Part shown: positions 34,791-49,000 of the stretch, in pieces
How positions within the stretch are numbered: the stretch's first letter is position 1
Layout of the letters: the number at the start of each line of letters is the position of its first letter
NCBI GenBank assembly: GCA_024362935.1
Contig: JANCRA010000003.1
Coordinates: 7,988,001 to 8,052,000, forward strand
Length of the DNA: 64,000 nt
Source of the DNA: Setophaga petechia
Lineage: Eukaryota > Chordata > Aves > Passeriformes > Parulidae
Reading direction: 5' to 3'
Program-made: the position numbers and the translations under genes
Notes under the pieces: generated by a model
Seen by the model: the letters and a program-made list of their open reading frames with translations, nothing else
Databases searched by the model: none
Told to the model about the DNA's origin: nothing

Positions 34791-37700
34791 AGCAATTCTG
34801 ACACATTTTGCAGAGATCTTATCTAAATATTTCATCATGTATTTTGGGAATAATGAGGTTTTGATGCTTCATGATTCATGCATGCCCCACATAGATCCAA
34901 GACCAAGTGAATGCAGGAAACAGAGAAACAAGTGAGAAGGAGAATAGATTGGAATGAACATGTTGATGTTCCCACTGCTCTGATTTGACTTTTGAAGACC
35001 ATTTGACACACAGCCAGGTCCCTTGTGTATCAGGTCCAGTGAGAGGACCACATACTTGACTGTGCTTCCATTTTTCTTCTCCATACCCAGATTTAGCAGA
35101 CATGTTCTAGGAGGTGGCATTATACCTTTTAAATGTTACCATTTAATGCTCTATAAAATACAAGCACTGGATACTACAGGGCTTCTACTAGCATTGATAT
35201 ATATGATATCATTCATATAACTTACCTGTTTTATATAAATTAATTTTTTAATTCACAAGTGTATTTGTTCCTACTGTGCCAAGTTGCTTTTCAGTTCTGT
35301 TCAAAGAATTCAAAGTAAATACTTTCTTAATTTCCATGTGAGTTGTTCTTAAAAAACAAAAGAAAAAAAACCCCATAAAAATGTAATACTCTTTTCTCCA
35401 GCATTCAATTTATATTGCAAAAATTTTGCAAAGCCTTTTTTTTTCCCTCTGAGGTCTGTATTTGGACCAAAGGAAATACTCGATTTGGACAGCCCATGTG
35501 CACAGAGAGAAATCATTGTCTTGTTGCCTTTGTTCCACAATCCTCTTGAGCAGTGCTTGCTACAGTAATGTAAACTGCAGTGGTAAACTGCAATAGGAAA
35601 ACATCAAATTTGTGACAACATTACTGTGGCTATAGAACAATAATTAGTCAAGGAGCAATTCTCTTGAAAGAGGCAACAACTATTTTAAGGTGTCAGTAAG
35701 AACTAGTAGTACTGTAATTAGTGCTCCACTGAGGGTGAGATGTAACTGAGTGAAGGCTGTTATTCTAGAAACACCATGCCAAGAGTTCAGATGTTACAAC
35801 ACTTGAAAGGTCTTACTCAGGGGCTTACATTGAGTTACGGATGCTCTTGCTTCTGACTCATGAGTTTAATGCCAGTTCATATTGCTAGTGACAAAATACT
35901 GCATATCAGAACATATCACTGTTTCATGACTTAAATGTATGTCTCCAAACCCCAAAAATTCAGTTAGAAGTTGCATTTCAGATTGGCCAGTGACAGAAAG
36001 CACCATCCAGTGATTTTTTGGGCAATGTTTGAATTGCCAGTGAAGATTGACTTGATTTTTTTTCCTCTAGTTCTTCTCTGAATGTTTTCACATTGTCCAT
36101 GTGAAATACAGAGAAGTCCCAGAATTTCTGCCTCTGCTATGTGTATTCTGCAGATAAATAAAGACATGAAGAATTATGTCAGGAAGAAATAATATTCAGA
36201 TATCCTGGGGGAAAGGCTTTAGAGGATCTGTAAAAGGGAACTCTGTGTTTGTGACAGGCTGTGATCTGTTTATATGAAGACAGGTCCTACATCTTAGAGG
36301 ACCAAAATAATTCTCTTAATCTCTCGATCTGTGTAAAACTAAGCCTGTGATGTAGAAAGAGTAAAAAAAATTAAGTTCCACATTCTCTTCAATAGGTCTC
36401 TACCACCAGGTGAATCTGTCTCCTGTTTCCATTTCCACTTGTCTGACTCTCTTGAATTCTGTGTTTCTTGATTCTCTGTATCCAGACTGAATAACTTAAG
36501 GGCACAAGAAAATGGAGTTTTAGTATTATAGGGGTTATTATGTTCTAGTGTTCCTGTTGGCTAAAACCAAATTAATTTGATATTATGTTACTGAAAATTA
36601 CATCCACTTGATGACCGTGTTTTTTGAAATGTTGTCTCCTATGTATACTTTTGCCCTTTTAAAGTTTTCTTCTGAAAAAAGTTCATGTAATAAAAAGTAC
36701 AATAAAACCAAATGTGTAATTATAATTTGCAGTGTCACATGTTTATAATTGCTAGAATCTCACCTTAAATACAAATATCGGAATTTAAGAATTTTTCTGA
36801 AACATTTGGAAACATTATATTTGGCTATATAGTCTCATGGTCTATTGCTTTGTATTCCAGTGCAGAGTTTTCTCAGTGTTTCATTGAAGTATAGAACTGA
36901 CAGTAGAAGAGCTCTGTAATAAACACAGATTTTCTTACCCAATATCCTGTTTGCAAGTGGAGCTTGACTGCTAGCTCTGCAGAAATGGATCAGCAGGGCA
37001 GACAACACAGGAAGAATAGTGAAAGCTCCTTGGATAATATCCTCCTCTGTTGACCTATAACACAGTTCATTTTATCTGTTCCTTTGAAATTCCTGCTGCT
37101 TGCTGATTTGCACAAAAAGAGAGTTCCATAATGGCAGAGGGCTCACTTCTGTTAGAAATCTGTAAAGAAATACAGGAAATAAAATCATCAGATGTATTTC
37201 TCACAGGTCAATGCTGAGCTACAATGTCATGTGCAGGTAGTAATTGCACACCAACGATCTGGAGAACGTGAACTTGCAGTCTGGCACAGTTTTACTCTGT
37301 TCCCACTAATAACCACAGCCCCTGTCATGGTGTAATAATGTGCTGTGTGCGGTGCTTAGAATATTGGATCTTTCATATGGCAAATGTGTCACTTTTCAGA
37401 AGGCTTCCAGAATGCAATCCAGGGCAGGTGTTCTCCAGTGTTCTCCAGTGGATATAGGGTTATTGTCTTGCCCTGAGTAGGGCAGCACAGAGTCTTATGG
37501 CTAAGAAATTGTACAGGTGAAAAGTCTCTGTTTCTCTGGAGTTTGACTAAAAACATAAGAAAGAATAATTCAGCATGTAACAGAGGAGAGGATAAATAAA
37601 TACATTGAAGGAATCGACTTTGATTTGCAGAGTGTGTTTTTCAATTGCATCAGTGTGAATATACCTTCTCTTTCTCTCCACTGACACTATCCCATACATC

Positions 37701-40446
37701 TGGAAGCAATCAGTCTTAAACAAAGGGCCCTGAAATCTCAAGTTAGAGAAAGCAGACCAACTGCATGTGGCAGGGCTATGACAACAAATCTGAAAATCTG
37801 TCTTCATTGATTTCAGTTGCTGTAATTTAGATTTGATGCAAAACTTATTAAGTATCAGCTCACTCTCATGTGTATTGCTGCCCAAGCTAAATATCTGGAA
37901 AGTATTAAGAATTACTTTTTAATATAAATTGAATAGACAGATCATATAAGCATGTGCTGAGAATTTATTTGATTTGAATAGGTTGCATAAGAACCTAAAG
38001 TACAATGAAATGTAGCTGTAAAGTAGTATTTAGACTATAGAACTACAGAGAGCAGAATCCTTTTTCCAGTCAGGTTCTGCACCAGCTGCTTCATCTTTCT
38101 AGAATAAAAAAACCTTGTGATTTTCCATAATGTGAAGTCAGAAAAAAAAAGTGTTTACTAAAAAAAAGATCTATTTTACTACTAAATACTTGACTTTATA
38201 TGGTGGTGTATTTTTTGGGTAACCATTTGTGAGCTATAGTTTTTGAAAATTAAATTGTTTTCAATGTACAGCTTTGTGGAATTTGTGAGGAAAAAATACT
38301 GCATTATTTTTTCACATTGCTGACTTTCAAACAAATATCTCTAAATAGAGTATAAATCAGAATCTGGCTTGTGAAAGGCATAGCTCCTCCTGAGATTCAG
38401 TGGTGACCTAGGTTACAGACAGGTTCATGTTCATAGAGATTTTAAATCTTATATGAAGAAAAGAGAAGTTGACTGGGGGTGTTGAAAAAGAAGCTATGTC
38501 CTTCTCACTTTTTAATATTACATACTGCCAGTAGTATGAAACAAAAAGACCCTACTAATTTATTACCAAGTAGAACAGAAGGCCAGAATATGGCCACTTA
38601 AAAAATTAGTTGTCCTGTTTATTGAGCTGGGACTATAAGAATAAGAGAATAAGTACTCACCAATGTGAAAATCATTCACTATGTGGCTCTGGAAACCATT
38701 TGCTATTAAATGTTTTAAACCAAGAATCTTTCAATGTGATAAGGGAGTTGTTTTTTCAGCTTGAAAATGGCACCATTTCTGAGTGCATATTTTTTACTGC
38801 CCTTCTCTGAAAGAGAAGTTGCTGAGTGTAGGAGTGAATGAAGGGTATGGTCACTGACATATTGGTTTGGGATGGGAGATGATGAGATGATATTTCTATA
38901 TTTGAATAAGTTAACAAATGAAACTGATATGAAATAAAAACAAATTTCTAAATTAAGCAAGAGTTCTAAATGTTTTGGTCAAAATATTGTGTAACAAAAG
39001 TGCTAGCAGACAGAGGAGTCACACAGCTTTTCCAGGGAGTGCCTATTTCTGTGTTTCAGCAGGTCTCTCCTGGGAAACAGTGCTACAAAAATTACTGGTA
39101 ACACAGTGTGAGAGGACTAAGTGCTTTAGGAATAAGAAGCATTTTGCCTAAACCAAGTAGTGCTGTAGTGTTGATATAATAATCTAAAATAACATGAATT
39201 CTTAATTTTTTCTCAGTAATTATGTCACTTCCTCCTCTCTTCAGAACAGGATATCTGTTCTTCATTGGTATTACCTTTAAAAATCAATCATTAAATTCCA
39301 CATGCTCCTTTACAGTTTGAGAACACAAACATGAATAGAGGAATTAACAATATAGATCAAATAGTACTTTTAAAGATCTTTAACTAAATACTAATCTTCT
39401 ATGCTGTGTGCTTTTTTTTCTTGTTTAGCTAATAATAGAAACTCATGGCTTCTGATATATTGTAGGACAGTTTAAAAAATCCCATGGAAGTCTGCATTCT
39501 AACCATTTTTTCATTACATACCTGTTGTTTATAATACCACTAGTTAAAGTAATTTACTACTCAAAGGAAAAACGTTAAGTAGTTACTTTCTACAAACAAG
39601 TTTGTTTTTAATCACATTTCTTTTGAGGAATGGAGAACATGACTCCATAATTTTATTTTGTCTGTTAATCACAACAGACTGCAGTTGCTTCATTACCTTC
39701 CAAACTGTTTCCTGTGCCTGCACTCACCTACTGTGAAATTATTTTACCCCTAAGAGTGTCTCAGATTATTTTCTTGCCAAAAAAATATTTTTAGCACCTT
39801 ACATTCTGTTCTTTAAAAGTATCAAAGAGGGTGAACTACTAAGCCAAATTCCCCTCGGGATTTGAGAATGTGACTCTGTAATCTTGTGTAAAGAGGCATT
39901 AACAATATTAGTCACAGTACTCTGCTTTTTCTGTATTCCTGACTAGTCCCTGATGTGGCTTTTCTTTCACAACCAGAATTCTCACTGGCATTAACAGATT
40001 TATCAAATCATTCTAAAAAAGAATTGAGATTTGTAGAAGAGTACTCCTGTTGCTAAAAGGAACTGCATATTTTGTTCTTCTTTTCTAATTAATACAAGCT
40101 GCACAAAAAACTTCAGAATTTTGAATAGATGATATTTTATAGTAGGGGATACCTGGGTGGGGACCAAGGGCAGGATTTTATGTTTCTGAGCTTCACTACA
40201 GCAAATAACCAGATTTATATGTAAGCACTGCCTGCTGAAGGATGATTCAAAATATGTTAATGATAATGGGCTGAGTTTTTTGGCAAAGGACCAGCAGGGA
40301 GAACCTTAGAACTTTCAGATTCTAAATTCAGTTTTACATCAGCTCTTGCAGCATTACAGATAGAGGACCAGTCAAATTCTTTACCTTGGTTATGATCCAC
40401 ATGAGGCTGGAATTGTTTTGCTCATGTTTTGTGCTTGCTTCTCAAT

Positions 40447-40500
40447 TCATAGAATCATAGAATGGTTTGGTAGGGAAGGGACCTAAAAAGTCTATCCACT
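40447..40500 (-). mobile_element. CR1 LINE 3' terminal fragment (about 54 bp)
   Basis: TCATAGAATCATAGAATGG followed by TTTGGTAGGGAAGGGACCT is the reversed avian CR1 tail, cut short after about 50 bp. Confidence 0.88.
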
Positions 40501-43500
40501 AGCTTAGACTGTAAGAGTTGATTATATTGAATGGATCACAAAATGTGCCCCCAAAGGTGTTTGAGAGTAACTAAATTGTACAGGTAAGTGTTTAATGGAA
40601 TGTGTGTTCCTTTCAGTTTTATCAGCAGAAGAAAAACATCTGGATGAGGAGCCCAAGATGTTGTCCTTACTGTGCTCTCTTTACCCTTTCATTCCTTTTT
40701 TTTGTTATTGAGAATTTTGAATACATAGAAATAGATTCTTTGATCAATCAATCAAAGAATCAGGTGCTTTTCAGAGGATGGTACAACTTCCATTTTTCTT
40801 GAATGTTCATATTTTAGCTTCCCTTAGCATTTATTTGACTGCTTAAAATGTTTCTTGATTTGTTTCAGTCCATTTAATATAATGGTAAATGCACGGCATT
40901 GGGTTTTTTCCCTGACTTGCCTCTTTCTTCCTTGAAATCCTCACTGATTTCAGTGAAAAACAAAAATTGATTTCATATCAAAGGAAGGATTCTGAAAACT
41001 GAGTGATGTCAAGAATGAAGTAAACTATGCATGAAAGAATATTTACTATTAAAATTTAGAGACCTAATATCCTTGTACATTCTGGACATGTGTGCCTATG
41101 GCTTATGTAACATTTTGGAGTGTGCTCCAGATTGAAGTTTTTTTGTTTTCTTGTAGTTGTTTTGGCCTAATTTTTTCTGTGTGTGTTTGAGTAAGAAAAT
41201 ACTCTTGAGTTTGGAAACTGATTACATTTAAATGCTCCAAAACAGGGACAGATATCAATAATTATTTTACATAGTATAGATTAAGAAGTATGATTGAATG
41301 TATGTTTGAATCAAGGTGAATCAATTGCCTGCTTTGAGATCAGCAATAGTACAGCAATATCAAATTTGAGAAGATAATAGTCAGCATTTTTTAGGATTTC
41401 TACCACTGATTCATTAGAAGGAGTGAGCTGTGACATATGTTAAATTGCAGTTCCTACATGGGATGAGAACAATAAATTTTGATTGAAAACAACCATTAGA
41501 CCATTCAGCTTTACTATTTGCCTCCAAAGGCACTGGTGACTCCAAAGCTCTGTAGAGAACATTGTTCATATCTGTCTCTTAAGTATTTTAAAACAGATTG
41601 TAGAATTCTGTCTCTTAAATTGTACTTAAAAATAGAAAATCATTGTAGTGTATAAGACAGACTTTGGGAAAGTAGTGTTTCTACAGGGTATTACCACCCA
41701 TCTTTTTATTTTAGTTCATTTTCTGGACTGTATTTAATGTGATATAATGTTATATTGTAACATCATCCAACATCTGTAATGTATGACTTGGTGTGCACAC
41801 CATAGCCTTTTCTGACAAGAGTGCAGGAGTCACCTTCTGTATCTATTAATAATAATCTATTAATAATTATGATTAATGCAGTAGCACTAATAATGCAATA
41901 GATATGGGTTATAGTGCAAATAACAATAGTAGGAACTGCTGCTAAGCAATTTCTAGTACCAATTTTTCCAAAAAAGATATGATTCTATGAATGGAGTTCT
42001 TAAAATATTGAATTTATACATTAATATGTGGGCAATGTGCTAATTTTCTCGCTGAGAATTTATTTGCTAATAAACTATCTCATGAGACTTGTTAAATAAA
42101 GACTCTGCTAGTTGTATGTAGCAATTTAAATTTATTTTGTGATAATAATCTAAGAATGTGAAAGCACTTAAAAATATTAATATAGTGAACATCTGATTAC
42201 TCTGATAATATTTTATCTCTTGCAGATGAACAGAAAGAGGCCTGGAAAGGAGCTGTGATGGTTAAACACTAAAAAGATCTGTTAAAGAAGTTGGGATGTG
42301 TTAACCTGGGTGTCAAATACTACAGTAGGGGTGCTTTTCACTGTCTTGCTGGCTGCTTTCTTTCCACAGCTATTAATGGACTTGTGGAAAGATGAAAACT
42401 CAATTAATATTTAATTTACTTGGAAACAAAACACAAAGTGATTATACTTATGTAAACAGCAAAAATTTCAAAAATTTTAAACAATTTGTGTCTCTCAAAT
42501 GGAGGACAACTTTTTCTTCCTTTTACCTAACTTCTTGAAATTAGGAACATTCCTGTTAAAAAGCCAATAATGAAAAATCCTTCTGCACTGCTGTTTCCAT
42601 AATTTAGATTCCAATCAGATAAACTTCTGTCCTGTCTCTTCTAAAACTTTGTGGGAAATGTATCGATTACTTTAATAACAGAAATTTTAGGGAATTGATA
42701 AGCTCAATGTCTACATAGTTAAATGCAGTATGACCTCTAAGAATAAAGTCCAAAACATTTGAACTCATTTTTGCAAGCTTAGGTGCTAAAATGTAATTCC
42801 TTCACAGATTTGTCAACTCACAAACAGTCAAATTACTGACTGACTTCCCAAAAGATCAAGCCATTTTTGTTTCGATTTATAAGCATGCATTTAAAAATGC
42901 AACCCTTGGGCACTGGTGGCTGATTTGCAGGAAATTTTAATAGTTTGTTTGATGATCAATAAACGAAGTCCAGAATTTTTAATGCACTCATCACCACTAG
43001 TTTTGCAAAACTGCTGTGCATAAACTACTGAATTCTGCTGTGGCGTCTGTGAGGTCCTGGATACAGACATGCATTTTAAGTGACTGTCAGAACAAGCTCT
43101 AGAGGTATGTCATTCCTCTTCCCCACGAATCTAATGCTCTCATTTGTGTTGAATGAGAACCTAAAGATACAGGCAGAAAGTTTTCAGTTTAGACAGATTA
43201 CCAGTCTGAATAAATTAGAGTAACTGGATGATAAGATAAACTCTAATCCACATTCTAGGATCATGAGCAATGAGAATTCAGTCCTGATAATTTTAAAGAT
43301 AAATAGGCATCTCCTTGCAGAATACAATTGAGCAATATGTCACAGAAAAATTATGTATTTACTGAAGAATTTCCCGAGCTTTCAAATTCATGTGAGAATT
43401 TTAATTCATGGCTTTCAGAATTATCTTAGTTTCTAAAATTAATGATATAGAATATAGAAACCACTGTAGTAACTTGGGGATAGGTGCTGTGTAGGACTTC

Positions 43501-45000
43501 AAGGAAAGATGGCAGTAGGCATCAGTGGGGTCTGGACATTATTAGCAGAACTGGTAAAAACAGAAGTAAACCAGAAGAAGGGTCAAATAAGGATAAAGGG
43601 CCACATCCTGCAATGTGCTGGGCATACTTTGAAGTGCTGCCCTTAAGTCCTGTTGACTCCTGCATGCAGGGAGAGTGGATTCAAAGAACGTGTGTATGTG
43701 CATGTGTGTGGAATCAAAGAACCTTATTTGAACCTGTCTTTGGGTTATAGCCAAGGACTTTAAGTCAAGACCATAGTCAGATGCCTGGGCTATGGAGTGA
43801 CTTAAAGCAAAAGAAAAAAAATGAGTATAGCTGCTTTGGTTTTGATCTTGCTCATGTGATAAAAGTTCCAATAGCTTTCGATCCTGCTGGCAGGCCCAAA
43901 GACCTTTTCTCATTATATTTATATAAATGTTAATAACTATTTCAGTATTATTAATGATGGCAAGATTTGAACTCATTAAAGGTGGGAAATTTGTGGGATT
44001 AATTTGCTCTAGCTTCTATTTGCCAAAAGAGCATTTTCCCAGCATTATTCTTTCTCCATATATATTAACTTTGTAATTGTGGATCAAAGCCTACACAGCT
44101 TTGGATGTATTAAGTGAATCTTACTGAAATAGAAACTCAGAAAGGCATTTTCTGCCAAAAAATGTAAGTGGAGAAGTCACGATTGAGTTCAGCTTATTAA
44201 GTCTGTTTACTCAGTGTGCCCAAGTCATATTGGAATTTAAAAGAAAAAGTAAAACATGAGTATGCTTGGGCTGTGGAACATGACAAGAAGTATATTTTAA
44301 AAGAAGTAGTCCTGGGGTACAGGTTTGAGAAATATCAACAATACAGAACAATAAACAAGACCTTATAAATATATTGCCTGGAATAGTATGTAGCTCTATG
44401 AGATTAAAATTATTCAGGAATTGTGAAAAATCAGAACTTTAAAGGCTTGTACTTTATGTTCATCTGAATATAAGAATTCCATCTGGTCCTGTATCCTGTC
44501 TCTGAAAATTGCTGATACATTTGTGCTTTCAAAAGAAGGTGTAAAAATGTACAGGAAACTACTGTGGCTGGCATTTTCCTGAACTCTAATTGCTAATCTG
44601 ATTCAACTTCAAGTTTAATCTCTTTCCATAAAAATAAATGTATATAAAATAATAATAATTGTAAGCATCTGCTCTATTTATATTATTTTTATATGAATAT
44701 TTACATATAAGTTCTTGACCCCATTTACTAAATGTAATTTAGAATATCAGATCAGTCACATGAAATGAGACTAAAGGTCAGTATAGCTTAATATTGCTTC
44801 TCACTTGCTATGTGATGATTCTATTGGTGAGCCTTATTATTTGCAGAGCAACAAAAATCAGATTATTCTTCTCTGTTAGCCTCTTTAATTACATTAATGA
44901 CTTTAGTTATCCCAACATTAAAATTAGTCATCTTTTGCTTCCAATCTTCAGGATTTTTTAAAGAGAAGCATCTTGCAGTGTTTTGTTTTTCTTTTCATAG
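40501..45000. other. Intergenic, no gene recognised
   Basis: AT-rich. The longest open frame (43542-43976, minus, 144 codons) has no recognisable domain or splice context and is probably chance. There is a run of TAATAA-type low complexity near 41840-41900. Confidence 0.6.
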
Positions 45001-46035
45001 TAAAATAAAATCATTAGGGTTGGAAAATACTACTGAGGTCGCCAAGCCCAAACATTAACATAACAGTGCCAGGTCTAAGCCATGTCCCTGAGCGACACAT
45101 CTACATGGTTTTAGTACACTTCCAGGGATGATGATTTCACCACTTCCCTGCACAGTCTGTTCCCATGCTTGATCATCTTTCTGTGAAGAAACTTTTCCTA
45201 ATATCCAATGTAAACATCCCCTGGCACAACTTGAAGCCATTCCCCCTTGTCCTATTATACATTGCTTGGGAGAAGAGAGTGACCTGCACCTCACTGCAAG
45301 CTCATTTTGGGTGGCTGTGGAGAGCAATAAGGTCTCCCCTGAGCCTCTTCCTCTACAGGCTAAACACCCCCTGCTCCCTTGGCTGCTCCTCACAGGACTT
45401 GTGCTCCAGACCCTTCTCCCTTCATTGCCCTTCTCTGGACACACTGCAGCCCCTCCCTGGCCTTCCTGAGCTGAGGGGCCCAGAACTGGACACAGTACTC
45501 GAGGTGTGACCTCAGCAGTGCCGAGTACAGGAGGACAATCCCTGCCCTGGCCCTGCTGCCCACACCATTGCTGGCACAGGCCAGGATGGCTTTGGCCTTC
45601 TTGACACCTGGGCTCACAATGGCTCAAGTTCAGCTGATATTGACCAGCACCCCAGGTCCTTTTCTGCTGGGCAGCCCCCCTGTCCCCAGCCTGTAGCACT
45701 GCAGGGGTTTTTGTGACCCAAGGGCAGGACCCAGAGCTTGGCCTTGCTCTCCCTCCCACCATTGGCTGTGGCCCATTGATCCAGCCTGTCCAGATCCCTC
45801 TGCAGAGCCTTCCTGCCCTCAGCAGATCATGCCTGGTGCACCAGCAAACCAACTGAGGGTGTCCCCAGTCCCCTCATCAGATCATTCATGGAGACATTAA
45901 ACAGGACTGGCCCCGAGACTGATCCCTGGATGCAAATCCAGGCACCACCATTCTCTGGGCCCAGCCATCCAGCCAGTTCATTACCCAGTGAAAAGAGCAC
46001 CCATCCAGGCCCTGAGCAGCCATGTGGAGCTGTTC
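45001..46035 (-). mobile_element. CR1 LINE, largest copy here (about 1 kb, 5'-truncated)
   Basis: The reversed tail AAATCATTAGGGTTGGAAAA is at the left edge. The minus strand then carries the end of the CR1 reverse-transcriptase ORF, including [20 protein letters not shown] at about 45480-45545, before it degenerates. The right part (45880-46035) matches upstream ORF2 sequence (GGCCCAGCCATCCAGCCAG on the plus strand). Frameshifts make it non-functional. It explains the GC-rich 265-codon minus frame at 45055-45852, which is out of register with the RT frame. Confidence 0.95.
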
Positions 46036-49000
46036 CATACTTTTGTCTTTGATTCTCTTTCTATGGTTTTATAGACACTATAGGATTGCAGAACTTAAAA
46101 CTATTGTTTTATAGGATCCTTTTTTCTGAGATGGAATGTCAAAACTGTGTATTTTATAGATGTTGGGAACGTGGTAGGTTTATGTTGTTTTAGAATTATT
46201 TCTGTTTCTTTCCTAGTAGTTTGTATTGTGTGCCTTTTTGAATCCTGGTGCATATTTAACTGCTATTTTCAAAGAATTATCCAGAATGAGTCTTCTTCAG
46301 ACCACCCTTCATTATGATAATATAAAGGGATTATATTTTTATATGATTTGACCTTTTGAATTATGCTGCCTTTATTGATTTTTTGCATCCATGATCCATT
46401 TTAAGAACTTGAGAATGATTGTCCTAGGTTGAACTAGAGGTCAGCCTAGGCCAGTTTCCTACCTCTGCATCTGGCTAAAATAAAATGCTGCTGGGAAAAA
46501 AAAGCATTCAAAGAGGGCAATAATGTATTGTTACTTAGTCAGAATGCTCTCCTCAGCTCCAGCAGTTTGCAGTTTAGGAAATTCCAAAGTCAGAAATACT
46601 GTCTTTGTAGTAAATGACTTTTACTTCCTGGTCTCAGTACGGCATAATTCTGCAAATGCTAGCAGTAAGTTTTAGATTTGACAGTCCTGACTAATTGTTG
46701 TCATCAATAATGCTGCTTCCTATTCTATCCCTATACTATTAGACTTAATTGAAGCAATAAAGCCAATTAGTGTTCATCAAACTGCTACATTTGTTTAGGA
46801 CCTCAATTAATTGGTCATTCTACTCTTTTTTTTTGATCATATCTAATGTTGTTTATGGTTTTTCTTCAGCCCTTTCTTGACTCTGAAACTGTTTAATTTC
46901 CTGCTTTGGCTAGTTTGACTACTAATTTTTTGTTCACACTGAGTAGAAAACACTTATTTGAGGAAGTGATTTATCGAATTTGAGGCATCCTTTGACTGTT
47001 CAGACCATACTGCTGCTTAAGCTGTGAGTATTCAAAATTTATTCTGTACCAGCTGCAACTGTTTAAGTAATTCACTATTTTTTGAGGAGTTATGATATGA
47101 ATAGGGATAAAAGTGGAGAGAATTGATAAGTGTTTTGATTTAAAATATTTCAGCTTAACCCTTTATTATGTTCACATAGAATTTTTGCAATAAATACTGT
47201 ACTTAAGAAATTGGTCTTTGACTAATGATGTACCTGAAAATATAAGTTTCTCCTCCAGTGTTACGTGTAGAATTGGATCCTGCCTTGTTGGAATTAATAG
47301 CTTTCTGTCTTGACCTTGTTTTAAGGAGCAGGACCTTGGGCACCAATGTGCAGTTGGACACATCGAAGGATTAAAGTTTTTCTGGGGTGGTTTTTTGTGT
47401 GATCAAGTAGAGAGGTAAACACTGTAACACTATTTACATTTTCAGGGCTATTGCTGCTGCAGTTTTAAGGGTGATATTGTGTGCACCAAGAATGTGTGTC
47501 GTTACTCCTTTGAACAACTTCATATTTTAGGCATGGTATGTTAGTTGTGGCTTAAGGAAAGAACAGACGTGCAGTTTACCTTGTGGGAAGGGGATTCTTC
47601 TGGTATTTCCCTATTATTGGATAATCTCTTTGATGAGGAACAGTCCCCAAATTTCTGTTCTCCCTCTAAGTCTGGCACCTGCCCCAAATCTGTGTTTATT
47701 TGAAGAAACAGGCCCTAAAATGCCTTGCATATTTAGCAATGCTGTTTCCATTTACTGCCTGATCAACCTTTTTAGAGACTATATTATTTCTTCAAAGGTT
47801 ATTGTTGCTGGGGAAAAAAGTCATCCTAGATATGCCCTCTGGTCTTAAACAGTATCTGCTCTCAAACCACAAGTTCTTGAAATGGGTCCATGTTAGTTAT
47901 TAAAATGGCTTTGCTACATCACAGGCACTCAAGATCCAAAATTTTATCCTTGTGATATAAGTAGAGGTGTTGGTCTTCATATAAGGAACTTCTCTTGTTG
48001 AAAGGGAATGATTTGTGGATTTTTTTTGCAATTAATAGATTTGCTTCTCCTAAACTGAGGATTTAGTCCAAAACCTCATTTTGGTTGTGCTGAACATGCA
48101 AAGGGTAAGTCATCTGACCAAGCCTAAATGTGGGATTACCTTTGTTTTCTCAATTAGGGCCATATTTCTCAGGGGTTTTCTCTTTGTTGATTGTTCAAGA
48201 TGAAAATACTGTGCAAAAGGCAGCTAGACTTTGAGGTTTTCTTCTCAGGAGTTAAGAAAGTTTTTGTATTATATTTATCTTCTCTCTGATCACTAAAAGA
48301 GCTCATTCCAGGGAGTCCAAATTCTCCATATCACTACCCAGTGGTATGTGTGTGTTTTACTCCAAGGCCGTCTGCTTCTTGAATTGGCTTATGTGGATCA
48401 ACTTCTCTCTCCTCAGTCTAAGTGGGCTTGCTTATTTCTCAACACCATTGCAGTGTTGGCTGCTGAAGTATTTGGCTTTGTTTTCTAGACAGAGATTCAA
48501 ATGGTTTCTTCTCTGTGTTCTTTTCTCCTCATACTTCCTTCTCTATTTTAATGAAGGCCAGATGGTCTCTCAGCCATGACATCACTCCTGACTGTTCTTG
48601 ATATGGCAGACATAGTTGCCATTCTATTGTCCTACCTGTTCAGCAGTGATTTACATAGTCACAGAACACTGGCCACCTTAGGACATACAATACTCATAGA
48701 GAATTTTCTGTCCAGTCATTCCTCCATTTTCATTTCCAGAATTAAGCTCCACTCTACAGTCTTTAGAATTCTCAGACCAGTTCTGTTGGCCAGGAGTGTT
48801 CTCTTGCAAAGGGAACAATGTTTTACTAATTACTGATATGAGATGATCTGTGCCTTGACAGGCTTTGAGGATTGTAAGCCTTGGCCATGCATTATTCATT
48901 TTAGATTTTTGATTTATGTTTCCTCCCAGACAGAGAACTTGCAATAGACACAGGATGCCCCTATTTTCTACATTCTGTACTCAGATTTTGGATGGAGACT

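Larger units (their letters stand above)
25841..40446. other. Long AT-rich intergenic stretch, no gene recognised
   Basis: About 14.6 kb with no supported exon, CR1 or RNA gene. Notable items are a GC-richer island at about 27.43-27.78 kb, the 18-bp inverted repeat at 28388-28429, a short TA repeat (34213-34227), a 15-bp A/G-rich tandem (34473-34512) and a T run at 34772-34790. The remaining open frames are under 115 codons with no recognisable domain. Confidence 0.6.

Noticed and set aside
43542..43976. 144-codon minus-strand frame
   Set aside because: There is no recognisable domain, no splice or promoter context, and AT-rich codon content typical of chance frames.
45055..45852. 265-codon minus-strand open frame
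   Set aside because: It is an out-of-register frame of a CR1 element; the true RT remnant is in another frame at about 45390-45617.
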